A stretch of 64,000 nt of DNA from Paraburkholderia sp. PREW-6R (GCF_039621805.1 NZ_CP155073.1:1178001-1242000); one strand, 5' to 3'. Positions 41,603 to 52,096 are shown, counted from the stretch's first letter. Made by a program: numbers and translations. Notes: generated by a model not told the origin, from the letters alone.

Positions 41603-42588
41603 CGGACCGCCCGTGCATTGGAACCGGCGGACGTCGCGACAGCCGGCGTTGCCGCCGCAGGTGCGGCAGCCGTAGCCGGGGCCGAAGTCGCCGGCGCGGC
41701 AGGCGCCGGCGACACCGCGCGAATGGGCTTGTCGCTCGCATAGGGCGGCGTCGCGTTGATCTGCGCATCGCTCAGATCGAGCAGCGGGTGCAGCTCCTTG
41801 TCTTTGGTGACGAAACGCAGCGCCGACCAGTTCGCGGCAATCGTGCGCCGCTCGGTGCTGACCATGCCGTTCACGTCGAGCACGACGGCCTGCGGCTGCG
41901 CATTGGCGTCGATCAGCACGTCGATCACGCGGCCGACCTTGGCGCCGTTCGAGCGCTCCACGGTCGCGTCGATCAGCGGCAATTGCACCGCGGCCGACTT
42001 CGCCGCGACCGCCGGCGCGGCCGCCGCCATCAAAGTGATCGGCGCGGTTTTCGCGGTGGGCGTGAAGCGGAATGCGCCCCACGGGAAATTCACCTTGCGG
42101 TCGCCGACGCCCAGAAAGCCCTGCAGATTCACCACCATCTCGCGCGGCTTGCCGCCCGCATCCGCGATCAGGTCGACCGCCCGGCCGACTACTTTGCCAT
42201 CCGGCTTCTGCACCGGGCTGTCGAGCAGCGTGCGCGCATCGTTGCGTTCGATCGTGCGCAGCACGATCAACGGCGGCGGCGGGGGAGGCGGCGGAGGCGC
42301 AACGACGACGGGCGGCGGCGGTTCGACCTTGTGCGGCTTGACGACCGGCTTCTTCGGCTTTCTCGGCTGTCCAGGCTCCGCCGCTTCGGTTTCAACCGGC
42401 TCGGGCGCGGAGGCCACCACGGGCGCGCTGGCAGGTTCGACGGGCATGACCGTCGCGTCCACGATCGGCGCCTGCTGCGGTCCCCAGAGCAGGCTGCAGC
42501 CGGACAGCGCGAAGAGCGCGAACACAGCAAGGATCGACAGACGCCAGGCAGGGCGCGAGAAACCGCCAATCATCAGGAAGGACTCCAT
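41599..42588 (-). CDS. lipoprotein with two PRC-barrel-like domains
   Basis: A 329-residue protein starting at ATG 42588. A lipoprotein signal ends in LFALSGC. A long linker with a nine-proline run precedes two PRC-barrel-like units, each with a G-KVGR-(A/V)-D-(L/V)-I-DA core followed by a hydrophobic strand (PREMVVNLQGFLG; PQAVVLDVNGM). The C-terminal tail is Ala/Pro/Thr-rich. PRC barrels often sense or tether partners and occur in ribosome maturation and photosynthetic reaction-centre proteins; here export to the periplasm is predicted. It overlaps the downstream MFS gene by 4 bases, suggesting joint function, the nature of which is unknown. Confidence 0.8.
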   Translation of the reverse strand: MESFLMIGGFSRPAWRLSILAVFALFALSGCSLLWGPQQAPIVDATVMPVEPASAPVVASAPEPVETEAAEPGQPRKPKKPVVKPHKVEPPPPVVVAPPPPPPPPPLIVLRTIERNDARTLLDSPVQKPDGKVVGRAVDLIADAGGKPREMVVNLQGFLGVGDRKVNFPWGAFRFTPTAKTAPITLMAAAAPAVAAKSAAVQLPLIDATVERSNGAKVGRVIDVLIDANAQPQAVVLDVNGMVSTERRTIAANWSALRFVTKDKELHPLLDLSDAQINATPPYASDKPIRAVSPAPAAPATSAPATAAAPAAATPAVATSAGSNARAVR

Positions 42589-43070
42589 GGGCCGGTGCGG
42601 ACAGGCGCGAAACGCCGCCGCAGTTATCACACGCTGTTATGAGGTACGGGCCAGAGTGTAACCCGTGACACCCGCCGGCCGCGGTTTTGCAGGCTCTTTG
42701 ACAGGTCTGGGGGTTAGCACGGTTCATGCCGCGCAACGTCCCGATGTCCTGTGAGAAGCGACGAACCCTGCACCCAGCACTCGTAACTTTCAGCGAGGAA
42801 AGCCGTCGGAACCCTGCATTCCGTTTGTGACATCCGTAGGTGTTAACGCTTGCATGCTTTATCCGACATGCCGTCTGCTATGCGATATACGTGACAGGAC
42901 ATGTCCTTCATGCCAATCATGCGATGGGAGACATATTTGTGTTGGCCTACATTTCGAGACAGCAAAAAAAACCCCCCACCCACACCCATACCAAACCAAC
43001 GCAACGAGACGACCCTGATGACGACCGCGATGCCGGTTGTTTCAGTACGCTGATAAAGGAGGCACTCATC
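42589..43070. promoter_or_regulatory. upstream region of the purine permease with palindrome AGGACATGTCCT
   Basis: About 480 bp between divergent genes. A perfect 12-bp palindrome AGGACATGTCCT lies at 42896-42907. A purine/C-rich tract follows near 42960-43000, and a strong Shine-Dalgarno AAAGGAGG at about 43056-43063 decides the permease start. No known purine-riboswitch core was recognised by eye. Short open frames here lack support. Confidence 0.4.
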
Positions 43071-44453
43071 ATGATGGAACCCCACGCCCAACCGATTTCC
43101 GAAGTCGGTACCGAGTCATTCGACGGAAAGGGCTTTCTCGACCGCTACTTCGAAATCTCCTCACGCGGCAGTTCGCAGCGTCAGGAGATCGTGGCGGGCA
43201 TCACGACCTTCCTCGCGATGGTCTACTCCGTGTTCGTCGTGCCGGGTATGTTCGGCAAAGCGGGCTTCGACACCAGCGCGGTCTTTGTCGCCGTGTGCCT
43301 GACCACCGCATTCGGCTCGCTGCTGATGGGCGTGTGGGCGCGTCTGCCCATCGCCATCGGCTGCGCGATTTCGCTGACTGCGTTCACCGCGTTCGGTCTC
43401 GTGCTCGGCAAAGGGCTGCATCCGAACGTCGCGCTCGGCGCGGTGTTCCTGATGGGCATCGTGTTCACGGCGATCTCGGTGACCGGCGTGCGCTCGTGGA
43501 TTCTGCGCAATCTGCCGACCGGCATCGCGCACGGCACGGGTATCGGTATCGGGCTGTTCCTGCTGCTGATCGCCGCGAACGACGTCGGTCTGGTCGTCAA
43601 GAATCCCGGCGCGGGTCTGCCGGTCGCGCTCGGCAACATCACGGGGCTGCCCGCGCTGATGTCGGTTGCGGGTCTTGCGGCGATCTTCGGTCTCGTGCGC
43701 CGTCGCGTGCCGGGCTTGATCCTGATTGTGATCGTCGCGATTTCGGCCATTGCGCTGATCATCGATCCGGCGGTGTCGTTCCATGGCGTGTTCGCGGTGC
43801 CGTCGCTGAGCGCACCGGGTCACGCGTCGCTGATCGGCGCAATGGATATCAGGGGCGCGCTGTCGATGGCGGTGTTGCCGAGCGTGCTGGCGCTCGTCAT
43901 GACGGCCGTGTTCGACGCGACCGGCACGATTCGCGCCGTCGCCGGACAGGCCGGCCAACTCGACGAGGACGGCCGCATCATCAACGGTGGCCGTGCGTTG
44001 ACGGCGGATTCGCTGAGCTCGATCTTTTCCGGACTGCTCGGCGGCGCGCCTGCCGCGGCTTACATCGAATCGACGGTCGGCGTGGCCGCCGGCGCGAAGA
44101 CCGGCATGGCGGCGGCCGTCGTCGGTTTGCTGTTCCTCGTCGTGATGTTCTTCTCGCCGCTCGCCGGTCTCGTGCCCTCGTATGCGACGGCGCCGGCGTT
44201 GATGTATGTCGGTCTGCTGATGCTGTCGAATGTGAGCAAGCTGCATATGGACGACATGGTCGACTCCATGTCGGGTCTGATGTGCGCCGTGTTCATCGTG
44301 CTCACGGCCAATATCGTGACGGGCATCATGCTCGGTTTCGCGACCCTCGTGATCGGCCGCGTGATCAGCGGCGAATATCGCAAGCTGAACGTGGGAACGG
44401 TCGCCATCGCTATCGTGCTGGTCGGCTTCTATCTGGGCGGCTGGGCGATCTGA
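43071..44453 (+). CDS. NCS2-family adenine/guanine/hypoxanthine permease (AzgA-like)
   Basis: A 460-residue purine permease. The opening [38 protein letters not shown] and [18 protein letters not shown] are diagnostic of the AzgA/PurP branch of NCS2 transporters; [16 protein letters not shown] and [19 protein letters not shown] are the conserved half-helices. Twelve to fourteen membrane spans are expected, importing adenine, guanine or hypoxanthine by proton symport. Start ATG 43071 lies 7 bases after AAAGGAGG; the ORF upstream of it is non-coding. It is monocistronic. Confidence 0.9.
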   Translation: MMEPHAQPISEVGTESFDGKGFLDRYFEISSRGSSQRQEIVAGITTFLAMVYSVFVVPGMFGKAGFDTSAVFVAVCLTTAFGSLLMGVWARLPIAIGCAISLTAFTAFGLVLGKGLHPNVALGAVFLMGIVFTAISVTGVRSWILRNLPTGIAHGTGIGIGLFLLLIAANDVGLVVKNPGAGLPVALGNITGLPALMSVAGLAAIFGLVRRRVPGLILIVIVAISAIALIIDPAVSFHGVFAVPSLSAPGHASLIGAMDIRGALSMAVLPSVLALVMTAVFDATGTIRAVAGQAGQLDEDGRIINGGRALTADSLSSIFSGLLGGAPAAAYIESTVGVAAGAKTGMAAAVVGLLFLVVMFFSPLAGLVPSYATAPALMYVGLLMLSNVSKLHMDDMVDSMSGLMCAVFIVLTANIVTGIMLGFATLVIGRVISGEYRKLNVGTVAIAIVLVGFYLGGWAI

Positions 44454-44733
44454 ACGGCGCGAAAGCGCTGCCTCAGCAGGTCATGCAGGTTTTTTGCTGG
44501 ACGTGAAGGCAGGCTGGTGAGCGACGCTTACCACCTGACCCGAACGGGTTGTCGATTGATCTCCACCTTGACGCGGTGTGTCGCGAGCTTTCATCTGCGG
44601 CGCACCGCGTATCTTTTTTTGCGGTAATGGGTGCCGCATACGAACCCGGGCCGTACAGTGGACGCCTGCATGGGTGACACGTTGCCCGTATCGCGGGCGG
44701 ATAACGCGTCAAGCGGGAGCGGACATGGACGCT

Positions 44734-44916
44734 TCAGAGCGACATGTCGAAAGCGGGTTTGATGAACACTTCGATCGCCATCACGGTGAGGCCCATTGCT
44801 GCCGCCGACAGCGTCAGCGTGCCATATTCGTCGTAGCGCGCATCGTAAAGACACGCTACGACGAAAAGTATCGCCAGCAGATTGGTCAGCCAGTCGAAAT
44901 TCAGCGCCAAGTTCAT
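44734..44916 (-). CDS. small membrane protein, unknown function
   Basis: A 60-residue protein with two hydrophobic helices (WLTNLLAILFVVACLYDA and LSAAAMGLTVMAIEVFI) separated by a polar loop RYDEYGTL. No family recognised. The ribosome-binding site is weak, so the gene is plausible rather than certain. It sits alone between the purine permease and the epimerase gene; about 280 bp downstream of the permease holds no other gene. Confidence 0.5.
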   Translation of the reverse strand: MNLALNFDWLTNLLAILFVVACLYDARYDEYGTLTLSAAAMGLTVMAIEVFIKPAFDMSL

Positions 44917-45027
44917 CGATCAAATCCGGGCTCGCGTGCGAGTCGGAATGTCGAATCGCACCATCAGATGAGCGCGATTCTAACGAGCCGAGCTTACGGA
45001 TTCGCAACGGCCCGGCTTACACGGCTT

Positions 45028-45933
45028 TCACTTCGGGGGCAGCATGTCGTGCTCGATCCAGTCGATCACGGAGGTGCGTTTGGGCTGCCAGCCCAGCAGT
45101 GTGCGAGCGCGTTCGCCACGCACGCGGCTGTTCGAACCCAGCCCATACGAAGCCATCTCGTAGCCCCATTCTTTGACCGCTTCTTCGAGCGGCCAGTCTT
45201 GCGGCTCGCCGAGTTTCATCGCGCGGGCGATCGCGGCGCTCATGTCGCGATACGACGCTTCGCCGCTTTCGACGAAATAGAACGTGCCCGGCGGCGTCTT
45301 TTCGAGCGCGAGGCGATACAGCTCGGCGACGTCGTCGATATGCACGTTCGACCAGATGTTGCCGCCGCTGCCCACATGACGTACCACGCCGCTTTTTTGC
45401 GCCTGCCTCACGAGACGCGGCAGTTGCACGCTCGCGCTGCCGGGCACCGCGCCATTGCCGTAAATGAGCGTATTGCACAGCACGGCCGAGCGGATGTTCA
45501 GCGTCGCGGCGTCGAGCACGCGTTGATCGATGGCGACGCGCGCGGCCTTGTCGGCCGTCGGCTTGGGCAATGCGTCCTCGTGGTAGATGCGCGCTTCGCC
45601 CGCCTCGCCGCCGGACGCATCGCCGACGATGCTCGAACCGCTCGTATGCAGAAACGGCTTGCCGGAACCCGCAAGCCCTTCGATCAACGCGTTGACCGCG
45701 CCTTCGTGGTCGCTGCTCGCCGCGTTGATGACGCCGTCGGCGGCCTGCGCTTCGGCGATCAGCAGTTCGCGGTCGTCGAGCGAGCCAATGACGGGTTCGA
45801 TACCAAGACGCTCCAGTTCAGCACGCTGTTCCGGTTTGCGGATGAGCCCCCGCACCGGGTAGCCGGCGCGCGCCAGATACGCGGCGATAGAGCCGCCAAT
45901 AAAACCGCTTGCACCTGTAATGAAAATCTTCAA
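45028..45933 (-). CDS. NAD(P)-dependent epimerase/short-chain reductase family protein
   Basis: A 301-residue extended short-chain dehydrogenase of the NAD-dependent epimerase type. The Rossmann motif is FITGASGFIGGSIAAYLARAGY with LIRK at the second strand. The usual YxxxK is not obvious: the region reads IYHEDALPKPTADKAARVAI, so this is an atypical member like many NmrA/isoflavone-reductase-type proteins. A TTG at 45933 with AGGAGA six bases before it is the best start, since no ATG precedes the Rossmann strand closely. It is divergent from a LysR gene that probably regulates it. Substrate unknown. Confidence 0.83.
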   Translation of the reverse strand: MKIFITGASGFIGGSIAAYLARAGYPVRGLIRKPEQRAELERLGIEPVIGSLDDRELLIAEAQAADGVINAASSDHEGAVNALIEGLAGSGKPFLHTSGSSIVGDASGGEAGEARIYHEDALPKPTADKAARVAIDQRVLDAATLNIRSAVLCNTLIYGNGAVPGSASVQLPRLVRQAQKSGVVRHVGSGGNIWSNVHIDDVAELYRLALEKTPPGTFYFVESGEASYRDMSAAIARAMKLGEPQDWPLEEAVKEWGYEMASYGLGSNSRVRGERARTLLGWQPKRTSVIDWIEHDMLPPK

Positions 45934-46016
45934 GACGTTCTCCTGTTGGAAAGCACGATCACATGCACCCAGTATCCGCCTGGTCGATTCTCGCAAAAAG
46001 CGTGTTAGTCTCAAAT

Positions 46017-46028
46017 CAATCTTGATTG
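46017..46028. promoter_or_regulatory. CAATC-TT-GATTG inverted repeat between divergent genes
   Basis: A 12-bp inverted repeat with 5-bp arms located 11 bp before the LysR ATG and about 85 bp from the epimerase start. Position suggests a LysR operator half or a repression site over the regulator's own translation start. Confidence 0.4.
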
Positions 46029-46038
46029 GGAATCAACA

Positions 46039-46929
46039 ATGAAGACGTCTACCGACGAACTGCTCGTGTTGGTGGCTGTGATAGACAGCGGGTCGATCAC
46101 GGCTGCCGCCGAAAAGCTGGGCCAGACCGTCTCCGGCGTCAGTCGCGCGCTCACGCGCCTCGAAAAGAAACTGGACACGGCGCTCGTGCGGCGTACCACG
46201 CGCCGGTTGCAGCTCACCGACGAAGGCGAAGCCTTCCTGCAACGCGCACGCGCGATCATCGAAGCAGTGGAGGAGGCCGAGGAATCGGTCGCACGCGGTC
46301 GTCAAAGGCCGTCGGGGCGGCTGAGGGTCGACGCGGCGTCGCCGTTCATGCTCCACTGCGTCGCACCGCATATGAAGGCGTTTTCCGCTCTCTATCCGGA
46401 GATCCGGCTGGAGCTGACGAGCAACGAGCGGACGGTGGATTTACTGGAGCAGAAGGTGGATATCGCGATTCGCATCGGCACATTGCCGGATTCGACACTG
46501 CATGCGCGCGCGCTGGGCAGCAGCAAATTGAGGTTGCTCGCGAGTCCGGCGTATCTGGCGGAATATGGCGAACCCCGATCGGTCGATGCGCTGCGTGAGC
46601 ACCGGCTGATCGGTTTCACCGCGCCGGAGCATCTGAACCGCTGGCCGCTGCGCGTCGGGCGCAAAGAAGAATCCCTGAAGATCGAGCCGTCGATTACCGC
46701 GTCGAGCGGCGAAACGTTGCGACAGCTCGTGTTGTCCGGTTGGGGCATCGCGTGTCTCGCGGATTTCATGACTGTCGCGGATGTTCGCGACGGGCGCCTC
46801 GTACCGATTCTCGGCAATCTGCTGGCCGATCAGCGTCAGCCGGTCGCGGCGGTGTACTACCAGAGCGCGACACTGGCGGGGCGCGTGCAGTGCTTTCTGG
46901 ATTTCATCGCCGCGCGCGTGCGGCTCTGA
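46039..46929 (+). CDS. LysR-family transcriptional regulator
   Basis: A 296-residue LysR protein. HTH: ELLVLVAVIDSGSITAAAEKLGQTVSGVSRALTRLEKKLDTAL, effector domain GRLRVDAASPFMLHCVAPHMKAF, DIAIRIGTLPDSTLHARALG and GWGIACLADFM, typical of the large group of LysR proteins paired with a divergent SDR or oxidoreductase gene. The divergent NAD-dependent epimerase gene is its likely target. Normal length. Confidence 0.92.
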   Translation: MKTSTDELLVLVAVIDSGSITAAAEKLGQTVSGVSRALTRLEKKLDTALVRRTTRRLQLTDEGEAFLQRARAIIEAVEEAEESVARGRQRPSGRLRVDAASPFMLHCVAPHMKAFSALYPEIRLELTSNERTVDLLEQKVDIAIRIGTLPDSTLHARALGSSKLRLLASPAYLAEYGEPRSVDALREHRLIGFTAPEHLNRWPLRVGRKEESLKIEPSITASSGETLRQLVLSGWGIACLADFMTVADVRDGRLVPILGNLLADQRQPVAAVYYQSATLAGRVQCFLDFIAARVRL

Positions 46930-47092
46930 GCGCACGGACAGTCCTGTCCCACATTCGCCTGTCTTGCGGGCGCGCAACTAATTCTGCCTGCACGCCGCAT
47001 TTCCTTCAGTCCTCTCACGGCGCTCGTCCCGTGCAGGGCCTCGCCTTTGTCGAGCAATTATTTTTGGCCGCGTGACACGGTTGATTTTGAAC

Positions 47093-47104
47093 GTGTATAT
47101 ACAA
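47093..47104. promoter_or_regulatory. HutC-type operator GTGTATATACAA (distal)
   Basis: A 12-bp site with the TGTATATACA palindrome at 47094-47103, about 200 bp before hutH. It matches the TTGTATATACAA consensus known for HutC-type GntR repressors; the regulator itself is encoded within the operon. Confidence 0.7.
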
Positions 47105-47235
47105 GTCAAGGCGTCTTTCGGTTATGTTCCTACACGAGCGGCCAGCAGGTGTGGACCCCATCGTCTTTCGCCGTCGAAGCAGGCCAGCATTGGCGCTCTA
47201 ATGGAAAGCCCCAGGCACCAACAATAAAAAACGAG

Positions 47236-47247
47236 TTGTATATACAA
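47236..47247. promoter_or_regulatory. HutC-type operator TTGTATATACAA (perfect palindrome)
   Basis: A perfect 12-bp palindrome 50 bp before the hutH start, the best match to the HutC binding consensus in the window. Repression would be relieved by urocanate, as established for HutC proteins. Confidence 0.82.
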
Positions 47248-47273
47248 GCTCGCGCCGCTAGACTTCTCACGAA

Positions 47274-47285
47274 TTGTATAGACAG
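47274..47285. promoter_or_regulatory. degenerate HutC half-operator TTGTATAGACAG overlapping hutH leader
   Basis: A third, imperfect copy of the TTGTATATACAA element adjoining the hutH ribosome-binding site (AGGAAA). It could strengthen repression or be fortuitous. Confidence 0.5.
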
Positions 47286-47296
47286 GAAACACCATC

Positions 47297-48820
47297 ATGA
47301 TGACTCTGACGCCCGGCCACCTGACCCTTGCGCAACTGCGCCGGATTGCGCGCCAGCACGTCGCGCTCGAACTCGACTCCGCAAGCCATGCCGCAATCGA
47401 CGCATGCGCTCAAGCCGTCGCCGACATCGCAGCGAAGGGCGAGCCGGCCTACGGTATCAATACCGGCTTTGGCCGTCTTGCCAGCACGCATATTCCGCAT
47501 GAGCAGCTCGAGTTGCTGCAACGTAATCTGGTGTTGTCGCACGCGGTAGGCGTGGGCGAGCCGATGTCGCGTCCGGTCGTGCGTTTGCTGATCGCGCTGA
47601 AGCTGTCGAGCCTGGGTCGCGGGCACTCCGGTATCCGCCGCGAAGTGATGGACGCGCTGATCACGCTGTACAACGCGGACGTGCTGCCGGTGATTCCGGT
47701 GAAGGGCTCGGTTGGCGCGTCGGGCGACCTCGCGCCGCTCGCGCATATGTCCGCGGTTCTGCTCGGCGTCGGCGAAGTGTTCGCGAAGGGCGAGCGCATG
47801 CCGGCCACCGAAGGCCTCGCGCTCGTCGGTTTGAAGCCGCTCACGTTGCAGGCAAAGGAAGGGCTCGCGCTGCTCAACGGAACGCAGGCTTCCACGGCGC
47901 TCGCGCTGTACAACATGTTCGCCATCGAAGACCTGTACCGCACGGCGCTCGTCGCGGGTGCGCTGTCGGTGGACGCGGCGGCGGGCTCGGTCAAACCGTT
48001 CGACGCGCGCATTCACGCGCTGCGCGGACATCAAGGTCAGATCGATGCTGCCGCTTCGTACCGTTCGCTGCTGCAAGGCTCGGGCATCAACGTGTCGCAT
48101 GCGGACTGCGACAAGGTTCAGGACCCGTATAGCTTGCGTTGCCAGCCGCAGGTGATGGGCGCGTGTCTCGACCAGATGCGTCACGCTGCCGACGTACTGC
48201 TGCTCGAAGCGAACGCCGTGTCCGACAATCCGCTGATTTTTCCGGACACCGGCGAAGTGCTGTCGGGCGGCAACTTCCATGCGGAACCCGTTGCTTTTGC
48301 CGCCGACAATCTCGCGCTCGCCGCAGCCGAAATCGGCGCACTCGCGGAACGTCGGATCGCTTTGCTGATCGACGCTACGCTTTCGGGCCTGCCGCCGTTT
48401 CTCGTTCGCGACGGCGGCGTGAACTCCGGCTTCATGATCGCGCACGTCACGGCCGCCGCCCTCGCTTCGGAGAACAAGACGCTCGCGCATCCCGCTTCCG
48501 TCGACTCGCTGCCCACATCGGCGAATCAGGAAGACCACGTCTCCATGGCGACGTTTGCTGCGCGCAAGCTTGGCGATATCGCCGACAACACCGCGAACAT
48601 CCTGTCGATCGAACTGCTGGCGGCGGCGCAGGGCGTCGATCTGCGCGCACCGCACAAGACCAGTCCGAGCCTGCAGAAAGTGATGGACGTGGTCCGCGAA
48701 AACGTCGCGCACTACGAGCTGGATCACTATTTTGCGCCGGATATTGCGGCCGTTACGCGGCTCGTGCAGGACGGCACGATTGCGAAGCTGAGCCCGTTTT
48801 CCTTCGCTTCCGAACAGTAA
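47297..48820 (+). CDS. hutH: histidine ammonia-lyase
   Basis: A 507-residue enzyme catalysing L-histidine to trans-urocanate and ammonia, first step of histidine catabolism. The autocatalytic MIO prosthetic group forms from A141-S142-G143 in [15 protein letters not shown]. Other family blocks: [25 protein letters not shown] and SDNPLIF. Start ATG 47297 (a second ATG is at 47300) follows AGGAAA. It is the first gene of the hut operon and lies directly downstream of the HutC-type operators. Length is normal. Confidence 0.97.
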   Translation: MMTLTPGHLTLAQLRRIARQHVALELDSASHAAIDACAQAVADIAAKGEPAYGINTGFGRLASTHIPHEQLELLQRNLVLSHAVGVGEPMSRPVVRLLIALKLSSLGRGHSGIRREVMDALITLYNADVLPVIPVKGSVGASGDLAPLAHMSAVLLGVGEVFAKGERMPATEGLALVGLKPLTLQAKEGLALLNGTQASTALALYNMFAIEDLYRTALVAGALSVDAAAGSVKPFDARIHALRGHQGQIDAAASYRSLLQGSGINVSHADCDKVQDPYSLRCQPQVMGACLDQMRHAADVLLLEANAVSDNPLIFPDTGEVLSGGNFHAEPVAFAADNLALAAAEIGALAERRIALLIDATLSGLPPFLVRDGGVNSGFMIAHVTAAALASENKTLAHPASVDSLPTSANQEDHVSMATFAARKLGDIADNTANILSIELLAAAQGVDLRAPHKTSPSLQKVMDVVRENVAHYELDHYFAPDIAAVTRLVQDGTIAKLSPFSFASEQ

Positions 48821-48842
48821 CCCTGTTCAAACCTCAGTCAGC

Positions 48843-49553
48843 ATGCACACCCGCCAGATGAACGCACCGGCTTACCAGGGCATCAAGGATTTCATCCTCG
48901 CGCGCATTCACGCGGGCGAGTGGGCCGAAGGCGACCAGGTGCCGTCGGAAAACGAGCTTGCGCGCGAATTCAACGTGGCGCGCATGACGGTTAATCGCGC
49001 GCTGCGCGAGCTGACTTCGGAGCAGGTGCTGACCCGCGTCCAGGGGTCCGGCACTTTCGTCGCGCGTCCCAAGTACGAGTCCACGCTCGTCGCGATTCGC
49101 AGCATTTCCGACGAGATCGTCGCGCGTGGTCATCGCTATCACGCAAAGGTGCTCGACATTGGCGCGACTATCGCCGACGAAGCGCTTGCCGCGGAAATGC
49201 AGGTGAGCGCGGGTAACCCGGTGTTCCATTCGCGTGTGTTGCATTTCGAAAACGACGAGCCGGTGCAGCTCGAAGAGCGCTGGGTCAACCCGGCGGTCGC
49301 GCCCGAGTACGCGTTGCAGGACTTCACGAACACCACGCCGAATCAGTACCTCGTGCGCGTGGCGCCTTTACAGCGTGTGGAATACCGCATCGAAGCACTG
49401 GCGGCCGACGCGGGCACGCGCGAGCTGCTCACCATGGACGAGCTGGAGCCGTGTCTCGTGCTGCATCGGCGCACGTGGTCGAAAAGCCAGGTGGCGTCGA
49501 TTGCCAATCTCTGGCACCCCGGCAGCCGTTACCGTTTCACCGGCCACTTCTGA
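48843..49553 (+). CDS. hutC: histidine utilisation repressor, GntR/HutC family
   Basis: A 236-residue repressor: N-terminal GntR winged HTH (AYQGIKDFILARIHAGEWAEGDQVPSENELAREF and RMTVNRALRELTSEQVLTRVQGSGTFVA) and a C-terminal UTRA effector domain ending in LWHPGSRYRFTGHF, the HutC hallmark. Urocanate is the known inducer of the family. It lies 22 bp after hutH, so it represses its own operon. Start at 48843 or ATG 48858. Confidence 0.95.
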   Translation: MHTRQMNAPAYQGIKDFILARIHAGEWAEGDQVPSENELAREFNVARMTVNRALRELTSEQVLTRVQGSGTFVARPKYESTLVAIRSISDEIVARGHRYHAKVLDIGATIADEALAAEMQVSAGNPVFHSRVLHFENDEPVQLEERWVNPAVAPEYALQDFTNTTPNQYLVRVAPLQRVEYRIEALAADAGTRELLTMDELEPCLVLHRRTWSKSQVASIANLWHPGSRYRFTGHF

Positions 49554-49628
49554 TTGCGTTATCCGTTCCGTTTTCCCGGCTATCTTCTGAATCTCCTCTG
49601 AACATCTTTACGCTTTCCGAGAGCCATC

Positions 49629-51317
49629 ATGAACAACCCGAAACACATGGACCCGCGACTGGACCCCACCCGCACGATCCGCGCACCGCGCGGCGCGGAG
49701 AAAACCTGCAAGACGTGGATCGCGGAAGCCGCTTACCGGATGATCCAGAACAATCTGGACCCCAAAGTAGCCGAGCATCCGCATGCGCTGGTCGTGTACG
49801 GCGGGATTGGCCGTGCCGCGCGCAACTGGGATTGTTTCGACCAGATTCTCGCGTCGCTGAAGGATCTCGAAGAAAACGAAACGCTGCTGATCCAGTCGGG
49901 CAAGCCGGTGGGCGTGTTCCGCACGCACGCCGATGCGCCACGCGTGCTGCTGGCCAATTCGAACCTGGTGCCGCATTGGGCGACGTGGGAGCATTTTCAC
50001 GAACTCGATCGCAAAGGGCTGATGATGTACGGCCAGATGACCGCGGGCAGCTGGATCTACATTGGCAGCCAGGGGATCGTGCAGGGTACGTACGAGACGT
50101 TTTTCTCGGTGGCGAACCAGCATTTCAACGGCGACCCGAGCGGCCGCTGGATTCTGACCGGAGGCCTCGGCGGCATGGGCGGCGCGCAGCCGCTCGCGGC
50201 CACGATGGCGGGTTTCTCGATGATCGCGGTGGAGTGTGACGAGTCGCGCATCGATTTCCGCCTGAAAACGCGCTATGTCGACAGGAAAGCGAAGACGCTC
50301 GACGAAGCGCTCGCCATGCTCGACGAAGCGAAGCAGGCGGGCAAGCCGGTGTCGATCGGTCTGCTCGGTAATGCGGCCGACGTGTTCGCGGAGTTCGTGG
50401 CGCGCGGCATCACGCCCGATTGCGTGACCGACCAGACCAGTGCGCACGATCCGATTCACGGCTATCTGCCGCAAGGCTGGACTGTCGAAGACTGGCGCGA
50501 ACGCATGAAGACCGCGCCGGATTCCATCGTCGCGCCGGCCAAACAGTCGATGGCGAAACAGGTGGAAGCGATGCTGACGTTGCAGGCGCGCGGCGCGGCC
50601 ACGCTCGACTACGGCAACAATATCCGTCAGATGGCGCTGGAAATGGGCGTGAAGAACGCGTTCGATTTCCCCGGTTTTGTCCCGGCGTATATCCGTCCGC
50701 TGTTCTGCGAGGGCAAGGGGCCATTCCGCTGGGTTGCGCTGTCGGGCGATCCGGAAGATATCTACAAGACCGACCAGAAGGTCAAGGAGCTGATTCCGGA
50801 CGATCCGCACCTGCACAACTGGCTCGACATGGCGCGCGAGCGCATCGCTTTTCAGGGACTGCCCGCGCGCATCTGCTGGGTCGGCGTGAAGGATCGGTAT
50901 CGTCTCGGTCAGGCATTCAACGAGATGGTCAAGAACGGCGAGCTGAAAGCGCCGATCGTGATCGGCCGCGATCACCTCGACACGGGCTCGGTCGCGAGCC
51001 CGAACCGCGAAACGGAATCGATGAAGGACGGCTCGGACGCCGTCAGCGACTGGCCGCTGCTCAACGCGCTCCTGAACACGGCAGGCGGCGCGTCGTGGGT
51101 GTCGCTCCACCACGGCGGCGGCGTCGGCATGGGCTTCAGCCAGCACGCGGGCGTCGTGATCGTCGCGGACGGCACGGACGAAGCGAAGGAGCGCCTTGGC
51201 CGCGTGCTCTTCAACGATCCGGCAACCGGCGTGATGCGCCATGCGGACGCGGGCTATGAACTCGCGCAGCAAACCGCACGCGAGGCGGGCCTCAAGCTGC
51301 CGATGCTGGGCCGCTGA
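49629..51317 (+). CDS. hutU: urocanate hydratase
   Basis: A 562-residue NAD-dependent urocanase converting urocanate to 4-imidazolone-5-propionate. The NAD-binding stretch [20 protein letters not shown], the loop [17 protein letters not shown] and the active-site block [20 protein letters not shown] are family markers; length is typical (about 555-560). It follows hutC after 75 bp and is directly followed by hutD. Confidence 0.97.
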   Translation: MNNPKHMDPRLDPTRTIRAPRGAEKTCKTWIAEAAYRMIQNNLDPKVAEHPHALVVYGGIGRAARNWDCFDQILASLKDLEENETLLIQSGKPVGVFRTHADAPRVLLANSNLVPHWATWEHFHELDRKGLMMYGQMTAGSWIYIGSQGIVQGTYETFFSVANQHFNGDPSGRWILTGGLGGMGGAQPLAATMAGFSMIAVECDESRIDFRLKTRYVDRKAKTLDEALAMLDEAKQAGKPVSIGLLGNAADVFAEFVARGITPDCVTDQTSAHDPIHGYLPQGWTVEDWRERMKTAPDSIVAPAKQSMAKQVEAMLTLQARGAATLDYGNNIRQMALEMGVKNAFDFPGFVPAYIRPLFCEGKGPFRWVALSGDPEDIYKTDQKVKELIPDDPHLHNWLDMARERIAFQGLPARICWVGVKDRYRLGQAFNEMVKNGELKAPIVIGRDHLDTGSVASPNRETESMKDGSDAVSDWPLLNALLNTAGGASWVSLHHGGGVGMGFSQHAGVVIVADGTDEAKERLGRVLFNDPATGVMRHADAGYELAQQTAREAGLKLPMLGR

Positions 51318-51439
51318 TCGTGACGCGGGAAACGGATGCCGGCCGGAGTGCCGGCCAGCTCGGCGGCCAACTCGCTGATCGATTCGCTGGCGATATCGAC
51401 GGCGATGCTGCGGGCCACGTCGCCGGTAATGGACCGAGC

Positions 51440-52096
51440 ATGTCACTGATCCGCGGCGCCGACCTGGTGGCGACGCCTTGGAAAAATGGCGGCGGCGTGA
51501 CACGCGAGATCGCCGCGTTTCCGCAACACGCGGGGCTCGATTCCTTCGTGTGGCGCGTGAGTATCGCCGACGTTACGCAAGCGGGGCCGTTTTCGCGGTT
51601 CGCGGACGTCGAGCGGACCCTCGTGCTGCTGTCCGGCGCGGGCATGCTGCTCGATGAAACGTTAGCTTCAGCGCCAGCTTCGGCACCCACTTTGGCACCC
51701 ACGCCACCAACAGCGCATGCGCAACGCGCGCATCCTTTAAAAACGCATGCGTTAATGCAGCCGCTCGACATGGCCTGCTTCGCAGGCGAAGCGCCGATCG
51801 ACGCGCGTCTCGTGAACGGCGCCACGCGCGACTTCAATCTGATGGTGCGCCGGGGCGTGGCGACGGGTGAAGTACAGGTATGGCGCGGCATGGCGCGGCA
51901 TGCGTTGTCTGCCGATGTGGTGCTGCTGCACTGCGCGAGCGGTCCGGTGAAGCTCACGTTCGGCGAGCGCCATGCGCCAGCGCAATCGCTGCAAACCGGC
52001 GATACGCTGCGCATCAATGTTGCTAACGCGTTACCCTGCCTGATGGAAGGCGACGGCGCGCTGCTCGCGATCAGCATCCGCTATACGCCACGATGA
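51440..52096 (+). CDS. hutD: HutD family protein
   Basis: A cupin-like protein of the HutD (DUF886) family, about 218 residues from ATG 51440, where family similarity starts ([21 protein letters not shown]). A GTG start at 51320, giving 258 residues, would add a low-complexity Gly/Asp-rich leader and begins 2 bp after hutU, so it cannot be excluded. An Ala/Pro/Thr-rich insert (residues about 75-95) interrupts the usual sequence. HutD has no catalytic step in the pathway and is thought to tune operon expression or act on formyl intermediates. Confidence 0.88.
   Translation: MSLIRGADLVATPWKNGGGVTREIAAFPQHAGLDSFVWRVSIADVTQAGPFSRFADVERTLVLLSGAGMLLDETLASAPASAPTLAPTPPTAHAQRAHPLKTHALMQPLDMACFAGEAPIDARLVNGATRDFNLMVRRGVATGEVQVWRGMARHALSADVVLLHCASGPVKLTFGERHAPAQSLQTGDTLRINVANALPCLMEGDGALLAISIRYTPR

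Noticed and set aside
40379..42661. Plus-strand frames opposite the MFS and PRC-barrel genes
   Set aside because: Low-complexity Arg/His/Gln or Gly/Thr translations antisense to proteins with clear membrane or PRC signatures.
42700..43070. Possible purine riboswitch before the NCS2 permease
   Set aside because: No conserved purine-aptamer core could be identified by eye; a covariance-model search would be needed.
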